NCBI RefSeq assembly: GCF_043555935.1
Contig: NZ_JBIGIB010000005.1
Location: 124,001 to 188,000, forward strand
Direction: 5' to 3'
DNA from: Pelomonas baiyunensis
GTDB taxonomy: Bacteria; Pseudomonadota; Gammaproteobacteria; Burkholderiales; Burkholderiaceae_C
DNA length: 64,000 nt
The stretch's first letter is position 1; every line of letters begins with the position of its first letter. Of this stretch, positions 25,202 through 33,988 are shown piece after piece. The notes under the pieces were generated by a model, which did not search any database, was not told the DNA's origin, and worked only from the letters and a program-made list of their open reading frames with translations. Position numbers and translations under genes: made by a program.

Positions 25202-27979
25202 TTACAGCTTGACCCGCAGGCCCACGCTGTAGGTGCGCGGCTGGTAGCGGATGTCGCGCGGCCGGTAGACCGAGTCCATGTAGCTCTCGTAGTGCTGCGC
25301 CGTCACGTTGAGCGCGTCGAACTGCAGCGACAGCGACTCGGTCAGCCGGTAGCCCACGCCCAGGTCCACGTAGGTGCTGGCCTTGACGTAGTTGCTGGTC
25401 GAGATCTGGCCGCCGTTCAGGCCTTCGAGGTACTTGTCGCGGTGGTTCACCGACACGCGGCCGGTCAGGCCGTCCTTCTCGTACAGCAGCGAGAGGTTGA
25501 TGTTCTTCTTGGACACGCCGAACAGGTCGCGCCGCGAGAAGGAGGTCTGCTCCACGTTGTCGGCCACATCGGTCTTGCCGTCGATGTAGGTGAAGTTGGC
25601 CGATGCGCCGAAGCCGCTCAACCAGCCGGGCAGGAAGTCCAGGAACTTCTGCGCCGTCAGCTCGTAGCCCTTGAGGTTGCCCTTGCCGGCGTTGAACGGG
25701 CGGCCGATGTCGCTGGGCGCGCCGTTGATGGTTTCGCGGCGGGTCAGGCCGTACACGTAGCCGTCGATCTTGCGGTAGAAGGCCGCGCCCTGCACGAAGC
25801 CGTTGCGGGCGAAGTAGTACTCCAGGCTGAAGTCCAGGCTCTGCGACTTCACCGGTTTCAGGTCCGGGTTGCCCGAGCCGCCGTGGCCCACCGGCACGTT
25901 GGGCGGGTTGGCCGGCGTGAGGGCCAGCGCGGGGTTCAGGTCGCCGAAGTTGGGGCGCGAGATCGTCTTGCCCGCCGCCACGCGCGACACCCAGTTGTCG
26001 CCCCAATCGATGCGCAGGTTCACGCTGGGCAGCACGTTGGTTTCGGCGGTGTCGATGTCGAACGGCGTGAAGGTTTCGGCGTGGGCCACGCCGCTCGCGT
26101 CGGTGTAGGCGCCGGTTTGGTTGATGCCCTTGAGGTTGCGCTTGAGGTGCACCACGCGCAGGCCGGCCACGCCGGAGAGTTCCACGCCGCCCAGCGCGGT
26201 GACGAAGCGGCCGGCGCCGTGCAGCGTGACCGTGTCTTCCTTCTGCTTGAACATGCGGTTCGGGTCTTCCGCCAGCCGGCCGGTGTTGAAGCCGTAGTAG
26301 CTGCGGATCTTGTCGGTCTGGTCCAGCAGGTAGTCCACCGAGGGCGTGAGGAAGGCGCCGCCCAGGCGGTCGATGCCGGGCACCAGGCTCTCGATGCCCG
26401 CGCCGAAGATGTCGGTGGGCTTGGGGCGCTGCGAGTTCAGGCCGCCACCGGGTACGTCGCGGCCGCTGTCGGCACCGTGCGCCTCGGCCTTGTGCGACGA
26501 CAGGCGCAGCCCGCCCAGCAGCTCGGGCAGCCAGCTGTGGCCGGTCTGGTAGCTCACGTCGTTGCGCCATTGCAGCTGGCGGCCGATGCCGTCGTGCCAG
26601 TTCTGGTTCAGCGCCCGCAGGCGGAACTGGTTGGCGTCCAGGAAGGGCGTGGCGCTGTTCGGGTTGGTCACCTTGAAGCCGCCGTGGCCCTGCTCGTCAT
26701 AGAACCAGACCTGGGCGCTGGGGAAGATGATGGCCTGGTCCAGCACGATGTCGTCCACCTTGAACTTGGAGTACGACAGCGCCGCGTCGGACTCGACCTT
26801 CAGCGGCCCGCTGCGGTACACGCCGCCCACGTTCCACATGGCCGTGGTGGTCTTCATGTCACGGGCCTGCGTGCTGTCGAAGGTGTACGGGTCCACGCTG
26901 TAGACGCCGCTGGCCGGGTTGGTTTCGGCCGGGAAGTAGCCGCTCAGGATGGGGCAGACATTGCCCTTGTTGGTGTTGCACCAGGGGCCTTGCGGGGCCG
27001 TCACCAGGTTCTTGGCGGCGGGCGCCCAGCCGGTGATGTTGCCGATGTAGTCTTCCTCGGTGCGGGCCTTGTAGCCCATGTACACCAGCTGCGTGTTCAG
27101 CTCCAGCTCCTGGCTGGGCTTCCACTGCAGCGCAGCGTGGGCGCTGGGGCGCTCCACCTTGCCCTGGTTGTACACACCCCCCACGTGGCCCATGGAGCCC
27201 AGGGCCGCGCCGGCCGGGGCGGTGCCCGAGAAGTTGCGCTCGCCTGTGCCGTCGGCGCGCACGTTCCAGATGTGGTCGGGCACGTCCACCCACTGCACGG
27301 CGTGGTTGAAGTGCTGGCGCTTGTAGGTGGCGTCCAGCAGCACGCCCACCTCGCCCAGGGGCGTGTGCCAGCGGTTGCTGACCAGCCCGCCGATCGTGGG
27401 GTTGTTCAGGTCGGGGCCCGCATTGCCGATGGGGTTCACGCGGTCCAGCTTGGCGTAGAAGGTGGTCACCAGGCCCTTGTTGTCGAAGGGCAGGCGGGTG
27501 CGCACGTTCAGCAGGCCGGCAATGCCGCCTTCCAGCTGGCCCGGGGTCTGGGCCTTGAACACGTCCACGCCGGCGATGCTGTCGACCGGCAGGTCTTGAT
27601 ACGCCAGGCGGCGGCCCTCGGCGGTGAAGATTTCGTGGCCGTTGAGCGTGGTGGCCACGTCGGGCAGGCCGCGGATGAGCACCGAGGTCACGTCCGCCTT
27701 GTCGCGGCCCACCTGCACGCCGGCCACGCGCTGCAGCGCCTCGCCCAGCGTCTTGTCCGGAAACTTGCCGATGTCTTCGGCGCGGATCGCGTCCATCACC
27801 TGATCAGCGTTGCGCTTGGCCTCCTGGGCCTTTTCCAGGCTCTGGCGCAGGCCCTGGACGCTCACGGTCTCCAGCTGCTTCACATCGGCCGCGTCGGCGG
27901 CCATGGCGCCCGTGGGGGCCATGATTGTCGCGATCATCGCCGCGATGGCGATGGGGGAACTCTTGAAGGGCACCTTCAC
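25202..27979 (-). CDS. TonB-dependent outer-membrane receptor
   Basis: A 925-residue receptor. GTG 27979 is chosen because GGAG lies 8 bases upstream and the product then begins with a normal signal peptide (VKVPFKSSPIAIAAMIATIM, cleaved after GAMA). A TonB-box-like LETVSVQG follows, then the plug (DIGKFPDKTLGEALQRVAGV, VLIRGL) and a 22-strand barrel ending RTYSVGLRVKL. The long form with EDIGKFPD belongs to the TonB-dependent receptors of Caulobacter and Xanthomonas that import glycans. The neighbouring GH43 and locus content suggest xylan- or xyloglucan-type oligosaccharides. No SusD partner is present, as usual in proteobacteria. Confidence 0.93.
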   Translation of the reverse strand: MKVPFKSSPIAIAAMIATIMAPTGAMAADAADVKQLETVSVQGLRQSLEKAQEAKRNADQVMDAIRAEDIGKFPDKTLGEALQRVAGVQVGRDKADVTSVLIRGLPDVATTLNGHEIFTAEGRRLAYQDLPVDSIAGVDVFKAQTPGQLEGGIAGLLNVRTRLPFDNKGLVTTFYAKLDRVNPIGNAGPDLNNPTIGGLVSNRWHTPLGEVGVLLDATYKRQHFNHAVQWVDVPDHIWNVRADGTGERNFSGTAPAGAALGSMGHVGGVYNQGKVERPSAHAALQWKPSQELELNTQLVYMGYKARTEEDYIGNITGWAPAAKNLVTAPQGPWCNTNKGNVCPILSGYFPAETNPASGVYSVDPYTFDSTQARDMKTTTAMWNVGGVYRSGPLKVESDAALSYSKFKVDDIVLDQAIIFPSAQVWFYDEQGHGGFKVTNPNSATPFLDANQFRLRALNQNWHDGIGRQLQWRNDVSYQTGHSWLPELLGGLRLSSHKAEAHGADSGRDVPGGGLNSQRPKPTDIFGAGIESLVPGIDRLGGAFLTPSVDYLLDQTDKIRSYYGFNTGRLAEDPNRMFKQKEDTVTLHGAGRFVTALGGVELSGVAGLRVVHLKRNLKGINQTGAYTDASGVAHAETFTPFDIDTAETNVLPSVNLRIDWGDNWVSRVAAGKTISRPNFGDLNPALALTPANPPNVPVGHGGSGNPDLKPVKSQSLDFSLEYYFARNGFVQGAAFYRKIDGYVYGLTRRETINGAPSDIGRPFNAGKGNLKGYELTAQKFLDFLPGWLSGFGASANFTYIDGKTDVADNVEQTSFSRRDLFGVSKKNINLSLLYEKDGLTGRVSVNHRDKYLEGLNGGQISTSNYVKASTYVDLGVGYRLTESLSLQFDALNVTAQHYESYMDSVYRPRDIRYQPRTYSVGLRVKL

Positions 27980-28120
27980 CTGTTGTCTCCTGTGTATGGT
28001 CTGCCGTCTGGAGGGCGAGACACCTTGGCGCTCTTCGGCACACATCGGTGAGGGGCTCGGCGCGACCCCTTTCGGCGCAATTATCACGAAGAAACACGCG
28101 ATTAATGCGCGAGTTTTCCA

Positions 28121-28138
28121 TTAGTTGCGAAAGAAGTA
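28121..28138. promoter_or_regulatory. TTAGTT...GAAGTA site upstream of TonB receptor
   Basis: TTAGTTGCGAAAGAAGTA lies 141 bases upstream of the receptor start in an AT-rich stretch just after the terminator at 28147-28176. It shares the TTAGTT start and GAAGTA end with the site in front of the ROK regulator (47943-47966), although the central arms are shortened. The 167-base interval 27980-28146 must hold the receptor promoter. A common regulator is possible but unproven. Confidence 0.3.
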
Positions 28139-28146
28139 GTTAAAAA

Positions 28147-28176
28147 GAAGCCGCCCCGTCGAAACGGGGCGGCTTC
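28147..28176 (-). terminator. Strong Rho-independent terminator of the central operon
   Basis: GAAGCCGCCCCGT (28147-28159), a CGAA loop, and ACGGGGCGGCTTC (28164-28176) form a perfect 13-base-pair stem. On the minus strand it is followed by TTTTT (A run 28142-28146). It lies 25 bases after the GH5 stop and ends the GH35-to-GH5 operon, insulating the next TonB receptor unit. Confidence 0.95.
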
Positions 28177-28201
28177 AGGGGGAGCGCGCGGTGCGGCGTG
28201 T

Positions 28202-29383
28202 TCAGCGGGCGGCGTTCACCAGGGCCTGGACGAGCGCGGGGTACACCACCTCGCCGGTGTTGCGGTCGAACAGCCCCATGCTGTGGTTCTCGCGCGCAGC
28301 GCCGGCGTCCCAGTACACGGGCACCAGGCCGTGCGTCCAGGCGGAGCGGGCCACGTAGCCGTTCCACGCCAGCCGGTAGGACTCGGCGGCCGCGTACTCG
28401 GTGCGCCGAATGGCGCCGAACTCGCCCAGGAGGACCGGCACGCCTTGGTCCACGTACTTGGCCTTCATCTTCTGGAATTGGGCGTCGATGTGGGCTTCGT
28501 TGCCCCAGGTCTCGGTGGCCTGGGGGTCGGTGGCGCCGGCACCCCACTGCCAGATCGTGCTCTTCTCGTTGAGCGCGAAGTTGTAGGGGTCGTAGAAGTG
28601 CACTTCCATCATCAGCCGGTTCTTGGCCGTGTCGGTGGGCAACACCGCGAAGGCTACGGTGTGGTCGATGTTGGTGTTGAAGCCCTGCACGATGAGGTGG
28701 CGCACCGCGTTGTTGCCGCCGGTAGCGCGCACCGCGTTCACGAACTGCTGGTTGAAGCCGTTCTGCACCGCGACGTTTTCGGCCTTGGGCGTGCCGTAGT
28801 CGCCCTCCACCATCACCTCGTTGGTGCCGGCGAACAGCAGGGTGTCGTCGTAGGCCTTGAAGTGGTTGGCGATCTGCATCCAGAACGTGGTGATGCGCGC
28901 ATTGGCCACGGCCTGCGCGGCGTAGGTGGGCTGCATCCAGCCGCCGTCCCAGTGAATGTTGATCAGGGCGAAGAGGCCCGCCTTTTGCGCGTAGCCCACC
29001 ACCTCGGCCACGCGGGCCAGCCAGGTCGCGCGGATGACGTCGTTGGCGTCGGCGTACTGCTTCCACGACACGGGAATGCGCACGGTTTTGAAGCCCGCGG
29101 CCTTGACCGCGTTGAGCAGCGCCTGCGTGGTGGCCGGGTTGCCCCAGGCGGTTTCGCCGCCGATGGCCTCCAGCGCGTTGCCCAGGTTCCAGCCTGCGCC
29201 CATCAGCGCGCTGAGCTGCAGGCTGGTGAGGTCGCGCATGCCGGAGGGGGACGGTGCGGGGGCGGGTGCCGGGCTGGGGGCCGGTGAAGGCGCCGGGGCG
29301 ACGGCGGGCGCGGCAGACGCGGCGCCGCCACCGCCACAACCGCTCAGCGGCACCAGCGCAACCAGGGCGTGGCGGCGCTTCAT
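28202..29383 (-). CDS. GH5 (subfamily 4-like) endoglucanase/xyloglucanase lipoprotein
   Basis: A 393-residue protein from ATG 29383, overlapping the GH39 stop as ATGA. Cys16 in PLSGC is a lipobox, followed by a Pro/Ala/Ser linker (about 25-48), so the enzyme is tethered, possibly at the cell surface. The catalytic domain has GAGWNLGNALEA and ETAWGNP near its start, a pattern typical of GH5 subfamily 4, which includes endo-xyloglucanases and broad beta-1,4-glucanases. Acid/base Glu189 is in AGTNEV (LNEP is more usual) and nucleophile Glu321 in LLGEFGA. It is the likeliest backbone-cleaving enzyme of the locus and the last gene of the operon. Confidence 0.88.
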   Translation of the reverse strand: MKRRHALVALVPLSGCGGGGAASAAPAVAPAPSPAPSPAPAPAPSPSGMRDLTSLQLSALMGAGWNLGNALEAIGGETAWGNPATTQALLNAVKAAGFKTVRIPVSWKQYADANDVIRATWLARVAEVVGYAQKAGLFALINIHWDGGWMQPTYAAQAVANARITTFWMQIANHFKAYDDTLLFAGTNEVMVEGDYGTPKAENVAVQNGFNQQFVNAVRATGGNNAVRHLIVQGFNTNIDHTVAFAVLPTDTAKNRLMMEVHFYDPYNFALNEKSTIWQWGAGATDPQATETWGNEAHIDAQFQKMKAKYVDQGVPVLLGEFGAIRRTEYAAAESYRLAWNGYVARSAWTHGLVPVYWDAGAARENHSMGLFDRNTGEVVYPALVQALVNAAR

Positions 29384-30951
29384 GCGGCCACCTTCGTCAG
29401 GCTCAGGCGCAGCACGTCGTGGCTGCGCAGCTTCAGCGTCACGGTGGCCGTGCCGCTCGCCCCCACGCGCAACTCGCGTTGCGTCTCGGGGCGGTCGGCG
29501 GTCAGGCCTTGCAGCGTGGCCCGTTGTTGAGCGTTCAGCATCTGGGGCGATCCCATCTTCAGGTAAGCGGTGTGGGCGTCGTTGGCCTCGAAGCCGGTGC
29601 GGTGCACCGCCAGCCGGTAGCGGCCTGGGGGCAGGTGGCGCAGCTCGACGGTGGCCGTGCCCGCATCGCGCGCGGGCTGGGGCTTGCCGAAGTAGCTGCG
29701 GTTGCTCACTGGCTGGTCGGGTGTGCGCCAGTCCCACACCAGGGCTTGCAGGCCGTGGCCGTCGGTGGCGGCCCAGGTGTGGGCATCCGTCGTGGGCACT
29801 TCGCGCCCCTGCAGGGCCGCGAGGTACTTGTAGGCGAACCACACCGGCTTGCGCACACCTTCACGCGTCATCAGGCCAAAGCCGCCGTGGAAGGGCGCGT
29901 CCGGCGGGCCGGGTTCCTCGAACAGGTCGCTGTAGACCCAGTAGCTCATGTGCTGGGCCAGGCCCTGCGAACCCTTCAGCTTGGTGAGCACGTAGGCGGC
30001 GCTCATGTAGCTGTCGTGCACCCGGTCGCGCGGGTTGTAGCTGGTGCTCCACTCGGTGAAGAACAGCGGCAGGCCCGGCAGGTGCGAGGCCTCGATTTCC
30101 TTGCGCACGCGCCGCACGTCGCCCACGATGGCGTCGGGCGAGGGCGAGAGCTTGCGGTCCTCCTGGCCGAACTCGTCCAGGAAGCCGCCGTCCACGCCGT
30201 AGGTGTGCGTGGTGATGAAGTCCACCGGCGAGTTCGTGGCCTGGGCGTGGGCCAGGAACTCCGGCACCCAGGCCGCGCCCGCGGTGGCCGGGCCGCCCAC
30301 GCGCAGGGCGGGGTCGATGGCCTTCATGGCCTTCACCGTGCGGGTGTAGAGGTCGAAGTAGGCCTGCTGGTCCGCCTTCTCCCAGAAGCCGTCGAGGTTG
30401 GGCTCGTTCCACACCTCGAAGTACCAGCTGCGCACCTCGGCCGCCCCATAGCGCTGCAGGAGGTGGCGCGTGAAGGCTTCGATCAGCGCCACCCAGCCGG
30501 TGGGCTCGGGGTGGGAGGTGTTGCCTTGCCAGTAGAAGATCTTGAGGTCCGAGGTCTTCAGCGCCAGCGGCGTGAAGCCCAGCTCCACGAAGGGCTTGAT
30601 GCGCCGGGCCAGCAGCGCGTCGTAGAGCTTGTCGATGCCGCTGAAGTCGAACACCAACTGGCCCGTCGCGTCACGCGTGACGGTCTTGAACACATCGTGA
30701 AAGATCGCGTGGAAGCGCAGGTAGCGAAAGCCCAGTTCGTCCACCGTCGTCTTCAGCTGCGCGAGCGAGTCGTCGCGGAACAGGGTGCCGGGGTAGTCGG
30801 CGCCCACGCAGTGGTCGAAGAAGCGGTCCAGCGGCTGGGTGGCCTGCGCCAGGTCCAGCACGATGCGGCGTGACGCGGGCCGGGCCGGCTTGGCGTGGGC
30901 CATCAAGGGCAAGGCGGCCGCAGCGGCCAGCAGGTGTCGGCGAGAGGTCAT
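29380..30951 (-). CDS. GH39 beta-xylosidase-like enzyme
   Basis: A 523-residue protein from ATG 30951. The N-terminus MTSRRHLLAAAAALPLMAHA is a signal with a twin-arginine look, so export to the periplasm is likely. The GH39 barrel shows FEVWNEPNLDGFW with acid/base Glu183 and LFFTEWSTSY with nucleophile Glu300, and a C-terminal beta-sandwich follows from about residue 370. GH39 enzymes are mainly beta-xylosidases acting on xylo-oligosaccharides. It overlaps the GH43 gene upstream and the GH5 gene downstream by 4 bases each, so translation is coupled. Confidence 0.9.
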   Translation of the reverse strand: MTSRRHLLAAAAALPLMAHAKPARPASRRIVLDLAQATQPLDRFFDHCVGADYPGTLFRDDSLAQLKTTVDELGFRYLRFHAIFHDVFKTVTRDATGQLVFDFSGIDKLYDALLARRIKPFVELGFTPLALKTSDLKIFYWQGNTSHPEPTGWVALIEAFTRHLLQRYGAAEVRSWYFEVWNEPNLDGFWEKADQQAYFDLYTRTVKAMKAIDPALRVGGPATAGAAWVPEFLAHAQATNSPVDFITTHTYGVDGGFLDEFGQEDRKLSPSPDAIVGDVRRVRKEIEASHLPGLPLFFTEWSTSYNPRDRVHDSYMSAAYVLTKLKGSQGLAQHMSYWVYSDLFEEPGPPDAPFHGGFGLMTREGVRKPVWFAYKYLAALQGREVPTTDAHTWAATDGHGLQALVWDWRTPDQPVSNRSYFGKPQPARDAGTATVELRHLPPGRYRLAVHRTGFEANDAHTAYLKMGSPQMLNAQQRATLQGLTADRPETQRELRVGASGTATVTLKLRSHDVLRLSLTKVAA

Positions 30952-32549
30952 GCGGGCAGCCCCCGGTAGGTGAAGTGGCGAAAGCGCGCCTCGCCGGCCC
31001 CCGCGCTGAACAGCGCGATGCGCAGGCTGACGAAGCCGCCGAAGACGTTGTGGTGCAGGCCCGAGACTTCCATCTGCCAGGGGTGTTGCACCCACGTGGC
31101 GCCGGCGTCGAGCGAGTAGCGGAAGGTGAGGACGTGGTCTCGGTTGGTGAGCTGGATGCGCACGCGGCGCGTGGTGCCCGCGGTGAGCGGGGGCAGGGCT
31201 TCGCGCATCCACGCGTGCTCCTGGCCGTAGCCGTAGGTCAGCCGCTGCGTGGGGCTGAAGCCGAGGCCCACGTGGCCGCGCTCGTCGTAGAACAGGCCCA
31301 GGCCGGCGTGGCCGTCGCCGGCGATCTCCACGTCCACACTGCATTCGTAGCGGCGGTCGCCGTTGATGCACACCAGCGGCGAGCAGTCCGCCAGCGATTT
31401 GCCCTTGCCGCGCAGGGCCAGGCTCCCGCCCTCCCAGTGCAGGCGTTGCAGTTCATCCGGCCCCGGCGCATGAAAGCTCCACTGCGTGCCCATGCGGGGC
31501 TGTGCAAAGTCGTCGGACAGCGGCACCCCGGCCGGGCCGCGGCGGCCGCCGCGCGGGGCCGGCAGCGGTCGCGCCAGCGTGCCGCCCTTGGCCCGCGGCC
31601 AGCCGTCTTTCGTCCACTCCACCGGCTCCAGCAGCGCCTGCCGGCCCAGCGTGCGAAAGCCGTTTTCGTAGCCGTGATAGACCATCCACCAGTCGCCCGG
31701 ATCGCCGCTCGGGCCCTCCACCAGGCTGGCGTGGCCGCGCGACCACCACGGCTCGTCCGCGCTCGTCGTGCGAACGATGGGGTTGTGCGGGCAGTGCACC
31801 CACGGCCCGTGGATGGAACGCGAGCGCGCCACCGTCACCATGTGGCTGGTGGGCGGCCCGGCCGTGCCGCCCACGGCGGAGACGAGATAGAACCACTCGC
31901 CCCGCCGCAGCAGCTTCGGTCCTTCGGGCGCGAACATCTCCACCACCCAGTCCTTGGGGTACTGCCAGGGTTGCCAGGCGTGGGCCTCCAGCGGGCCGTC
32001 GGTGGCAAGGCCGTCGTCGCGCAGCCGCACGCGGCGGCCGCCGTTCACGAACAGGTAGCGCCGGCCGTCTTCGCCCACGGCATGGCCGGGGTCGATGCAG
32101 CCTGGGATCTTCAGGTCGATGGGCGCGCTCCACGGCCCGCGGATGTCGCTGGCGTGGATGACGTAGATGCCGGTGCCGGCGTCCTGCAGCACGGGGATGT
32201 AGAGGTAGTAGCGGCCCGCGTGCTTGACGAGGTCCATGGCCCACACGGTGCCGATGTTTTCGGTGAGTGCAGCCGTCACCGGCGTCCAGTTCAGCAGGTC
32301 GGTCGAGTGCCACAGCACCGCGCCGGGGTAGGACTGGAAGGACGAGAACGTCATCCAGTAGTCCGCACGATCTTTGAGGATGGTCGGGTCCGCATGGTCA
32401 CCCGCCACGATGGGGTTCAGGTAGGTGCCGTTGCCGAGGTCGGCCCGGCGCTGACCTTCCACCCCGGCCGCCGTGTGTGGGGTTGCCGCGGCGGGCACGC
32501 TGGCCGTGGCCAGCGCCAGCTGCAACGCGTGGCGGCGGGACAGGCTCAT
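30948..32549 (-). CDS. GH43 beta-xylosidase/arabinofuranosidase with C-terminal beta-sandwich
   Basis: A 533-residue protein from ATG 32549, overlapping the transporter stop as ATGA. The first 25 residues (MSLSRRHALQLALATASVPA) look like an export signal with RR. The propeller has base Asp54 (DHADPTI), pKa modulator Asp153 (GCIDPGHA) and acid Glu209 (FAPEGPK). Residues about 330-530 form a concanavalin-like sandwich (VPLSDDFAQPRMGTQWSF, VGLGFSP, RHFTYRGLP) as in two-domain GH43 beta-xylosidases and arabinofuranosidases. GH43 enzymes of this build occur in known xyloglucan loci as arabinofuranosidases, but this cannot be separated from beta-xylosidase by eye. Confidence 0.9.
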   Translation of the reverse strand: MSLSRRHALQLALATASVPAAATPHTAAGVEGQRRADLGNGTYLNPIVAGDHADPTILKDRADYWMTFSSFQSYPGAVLWHSTDLLNWTPVTAALTENIGTVWAMDLVKHAGRYYLYIPVLQDAGTGIYVIHASDIRGPWSAPIDLKIPGCIDPGHAVGEDGRRYLFVNGGRRVRLRDDGLATDGPLEAHAWQPWQYPKDWVVEMFAPEGPKLLRRGEWFYLVSAVGGTAGPPTSHMVTVARSRSIHGPWVHCPHNPIVRTTSADEPWWSRGHASLVEGPSGDPGDWWMVYHGYENGFRTLGRQALLEPVEWTKDGWPRAKGGTLARPLPAPRGGRRGPAGVPLSDDFAQPRMGTQWSFHAPGPDELQRLHWEGGSLALRGKGKSLADCSPLVCINGDRRYECSVDVEIAGDGHAGLGLFYDERGHVGLGFSPTQRLTYGYGQEHAWMREALPPLTAGTTRRVRIQLTNRDHVLTFRYSLDAGATWVQHPWQMEVSGLHHNVFGGFVSLRIALFSAGAGEARFRHFTYRGLPA

Positions 32550-33988
32550 ACCGTGCCCCGCTTGGCTTCCAACTGCCGGCGGATGTCGGCCATGCGGGCT
32601 TCGGTCAGCGGGAAGCGCAGCACCGCGGCCAGCGCCATCACCAGGCCGATGACCGGAATGCCCGACAGCAGCGCGCGAATCCAGAACAGCGCCTCGGCGG
32701 TTTGCGCGCCTTCGCGGTGGGCGTCGAAGCCGGTGAACTGCAAGATCCAGCCCGAGGCCCCCACGCCCAGCGCGATGCCGACCTTGGAGATCCACGACTG
32801 GCAGGCCGAGAACGAGCCCTCGCGGCGCTGGCCGGTTTCCAGCTCGTCGTAGTCCACCACGTCGCCGATGGTGGCGCCGTACAGCGTCCAGAAGCCCGCG
32901 CCGGTGAAGGCCACGAAGCCGCAGGCCAGCAGCTGCAGGGCGGGGTGCTCGGGGTCGTAGAACCACCAGTCGCCGATGAAGGCGCCGATGGCCAGCGTCA
33001 GCACGCAGGCCAGGCCGGTGCGCTTGCCGTGGCGGCGCGCGATCCACGTGAAGAAAGGAATGCCGGCGAAGCCGAAGCCCATGCCGGCCAGGCCCATGGC
33101 GGTGTTCCATTTCGTGGCCAGCGTCACGTCGCCTTGGCAGACGTAGTAGACGGTTGCGTAGTAGCCCAGCGCGCCCACCATGGCCGTGCCGATGCTGTAG
33201 GCCAGCGACATGGTGAGGATGGTGCGGAAGGGCTTGCAGCGCAGCGTGCGCCACAGCGTGTCGGCCAGCGGGATGCGGGCCTGCGAGTGCGACACCAGCT
33301 TCTCGTAATAGCGCTCACGCACCAGCAAAAAGATGGCGATGGACACCGCCACCATGATGGCGCCCAGGATGGCGCAGTAGGTCTGCGCGCCGCGCAGGAT
33401 GTCGGGCTTGCCGTTGGCGTCGTGGAACCAGGCCAGCGTGGTGAACTGCGCGGCGAAGAACATCGCCAGCTCCGGCCCCTTCTGGATGGCCGCGCGCACG
33501 GCCATCACGCTGGTGCGCTCGTGGTAGTCGGGCGTCATCTCCGCGCCCAGGCTCACCCACGGCATGTTGAAGCAGCTCATCACCGGCACGTAGATCACCA
33601 TGCTGAACAGCATGAAGAGGAAGTACTGCGTGTCGGTCCAGCCCCGGCCCACGGCGAACATCAGCGGCAGGCCGATGCCGGCGAGCACGCCGCCCACGAG
33701 GATGAAGGGGCGGCGGCGCCCATAGCGCGTGCGGGTGTTGTCCGACAGCCAGCCGAACAGCGCGTCCGAGCCGGCGTCGATGACGATCTTGATCGCCTGC
33801 ACCGTGGAGATCAGCCCCGGCGCCACGCCCAGGAAGATGTTGAACACGTGGAAGGCCAGCGAGGCGTAGAGCCAGTGGCCCCACATGTCCAGCACCGAGC
33901 CCAGGCCGAAGCCGATCTTCTGCTTCAGCGGCAGGCGGTCGGTCGCGGGGGCCACCGCGGCGCTCAGGGGCGGGGCGACGGCGCTCAC
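32546..33988 (-). CDS. GPH-family sugar:cation symporter (MFS)
   Basis: A 480-residue inner-membrane protein with about 12 hydrophobic segments. GTG 33988 is chosen because it overlaps the GH1 stop as GTGA; the open frame extends further but inside GH1. The GPH signature is clear: KIGFGLGSVLDM at the start, DAGSDALFGWLSDNTRTRYGRRRP in loop 2-3, and GDVVDYDELETGQRREG late in the protein. Members (MelB, XylP, XynB-type) import sugars or oligosaccharides with H+ or Na+. Placement between GH1 and GH43 suggests import of xylosides or cello-/xyloglucan oligosaccharides from the periplasm. Confidence 0.92.
   Translation of the reverse strand: MSAVAPPLSAAVAPATDRLPLKQKIGFGLGSVLDMWGHWLYASLAFHVFNIFLGVAPGLISTVQAIKIVIDAGSDALFGWLSDNTRTRYGRRRPFILVGGVLAGIGLPLMFAVGRGWTDTQYFLFMLFSMVIYVPVMSCFNMPWVSLGAEMTPDYHERTSVMAVRAAIQKGPELAMFFAAQFTTLAWFHDANGKPDILRGAQTYCAILGAIMVAVSIAIFLLVRERYYEKLVSHSQARIPLADTLWRTLRCKPFRTILTMSLAYSIGTAMVGALGYYATVYYVCQGDVTLATKWNTAMGLAGMGFGFAGIPFFTWIARRHGKRTGLACVLTLAIGAFIGDWWFYDPEHPALQLLACGFVAFTGAGFWTLYGATIGDVVDYDELETGQRREGSFSACQSWISKVGIALGVGASGWILQFTGFDAHREGAQTAEALFWIRALLSGIPVIGLVMALAAVLRFPLTEARMADIRRQLEAKRGTV

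Noticed and set aside
25064..28051. Long plus-strand open frame opposite the first TonB receptor
   Set aside because: The minus-strand receptor has signal peptide, plug and barrel; the plus frame has no motif and is explained by GC-rich third positions.
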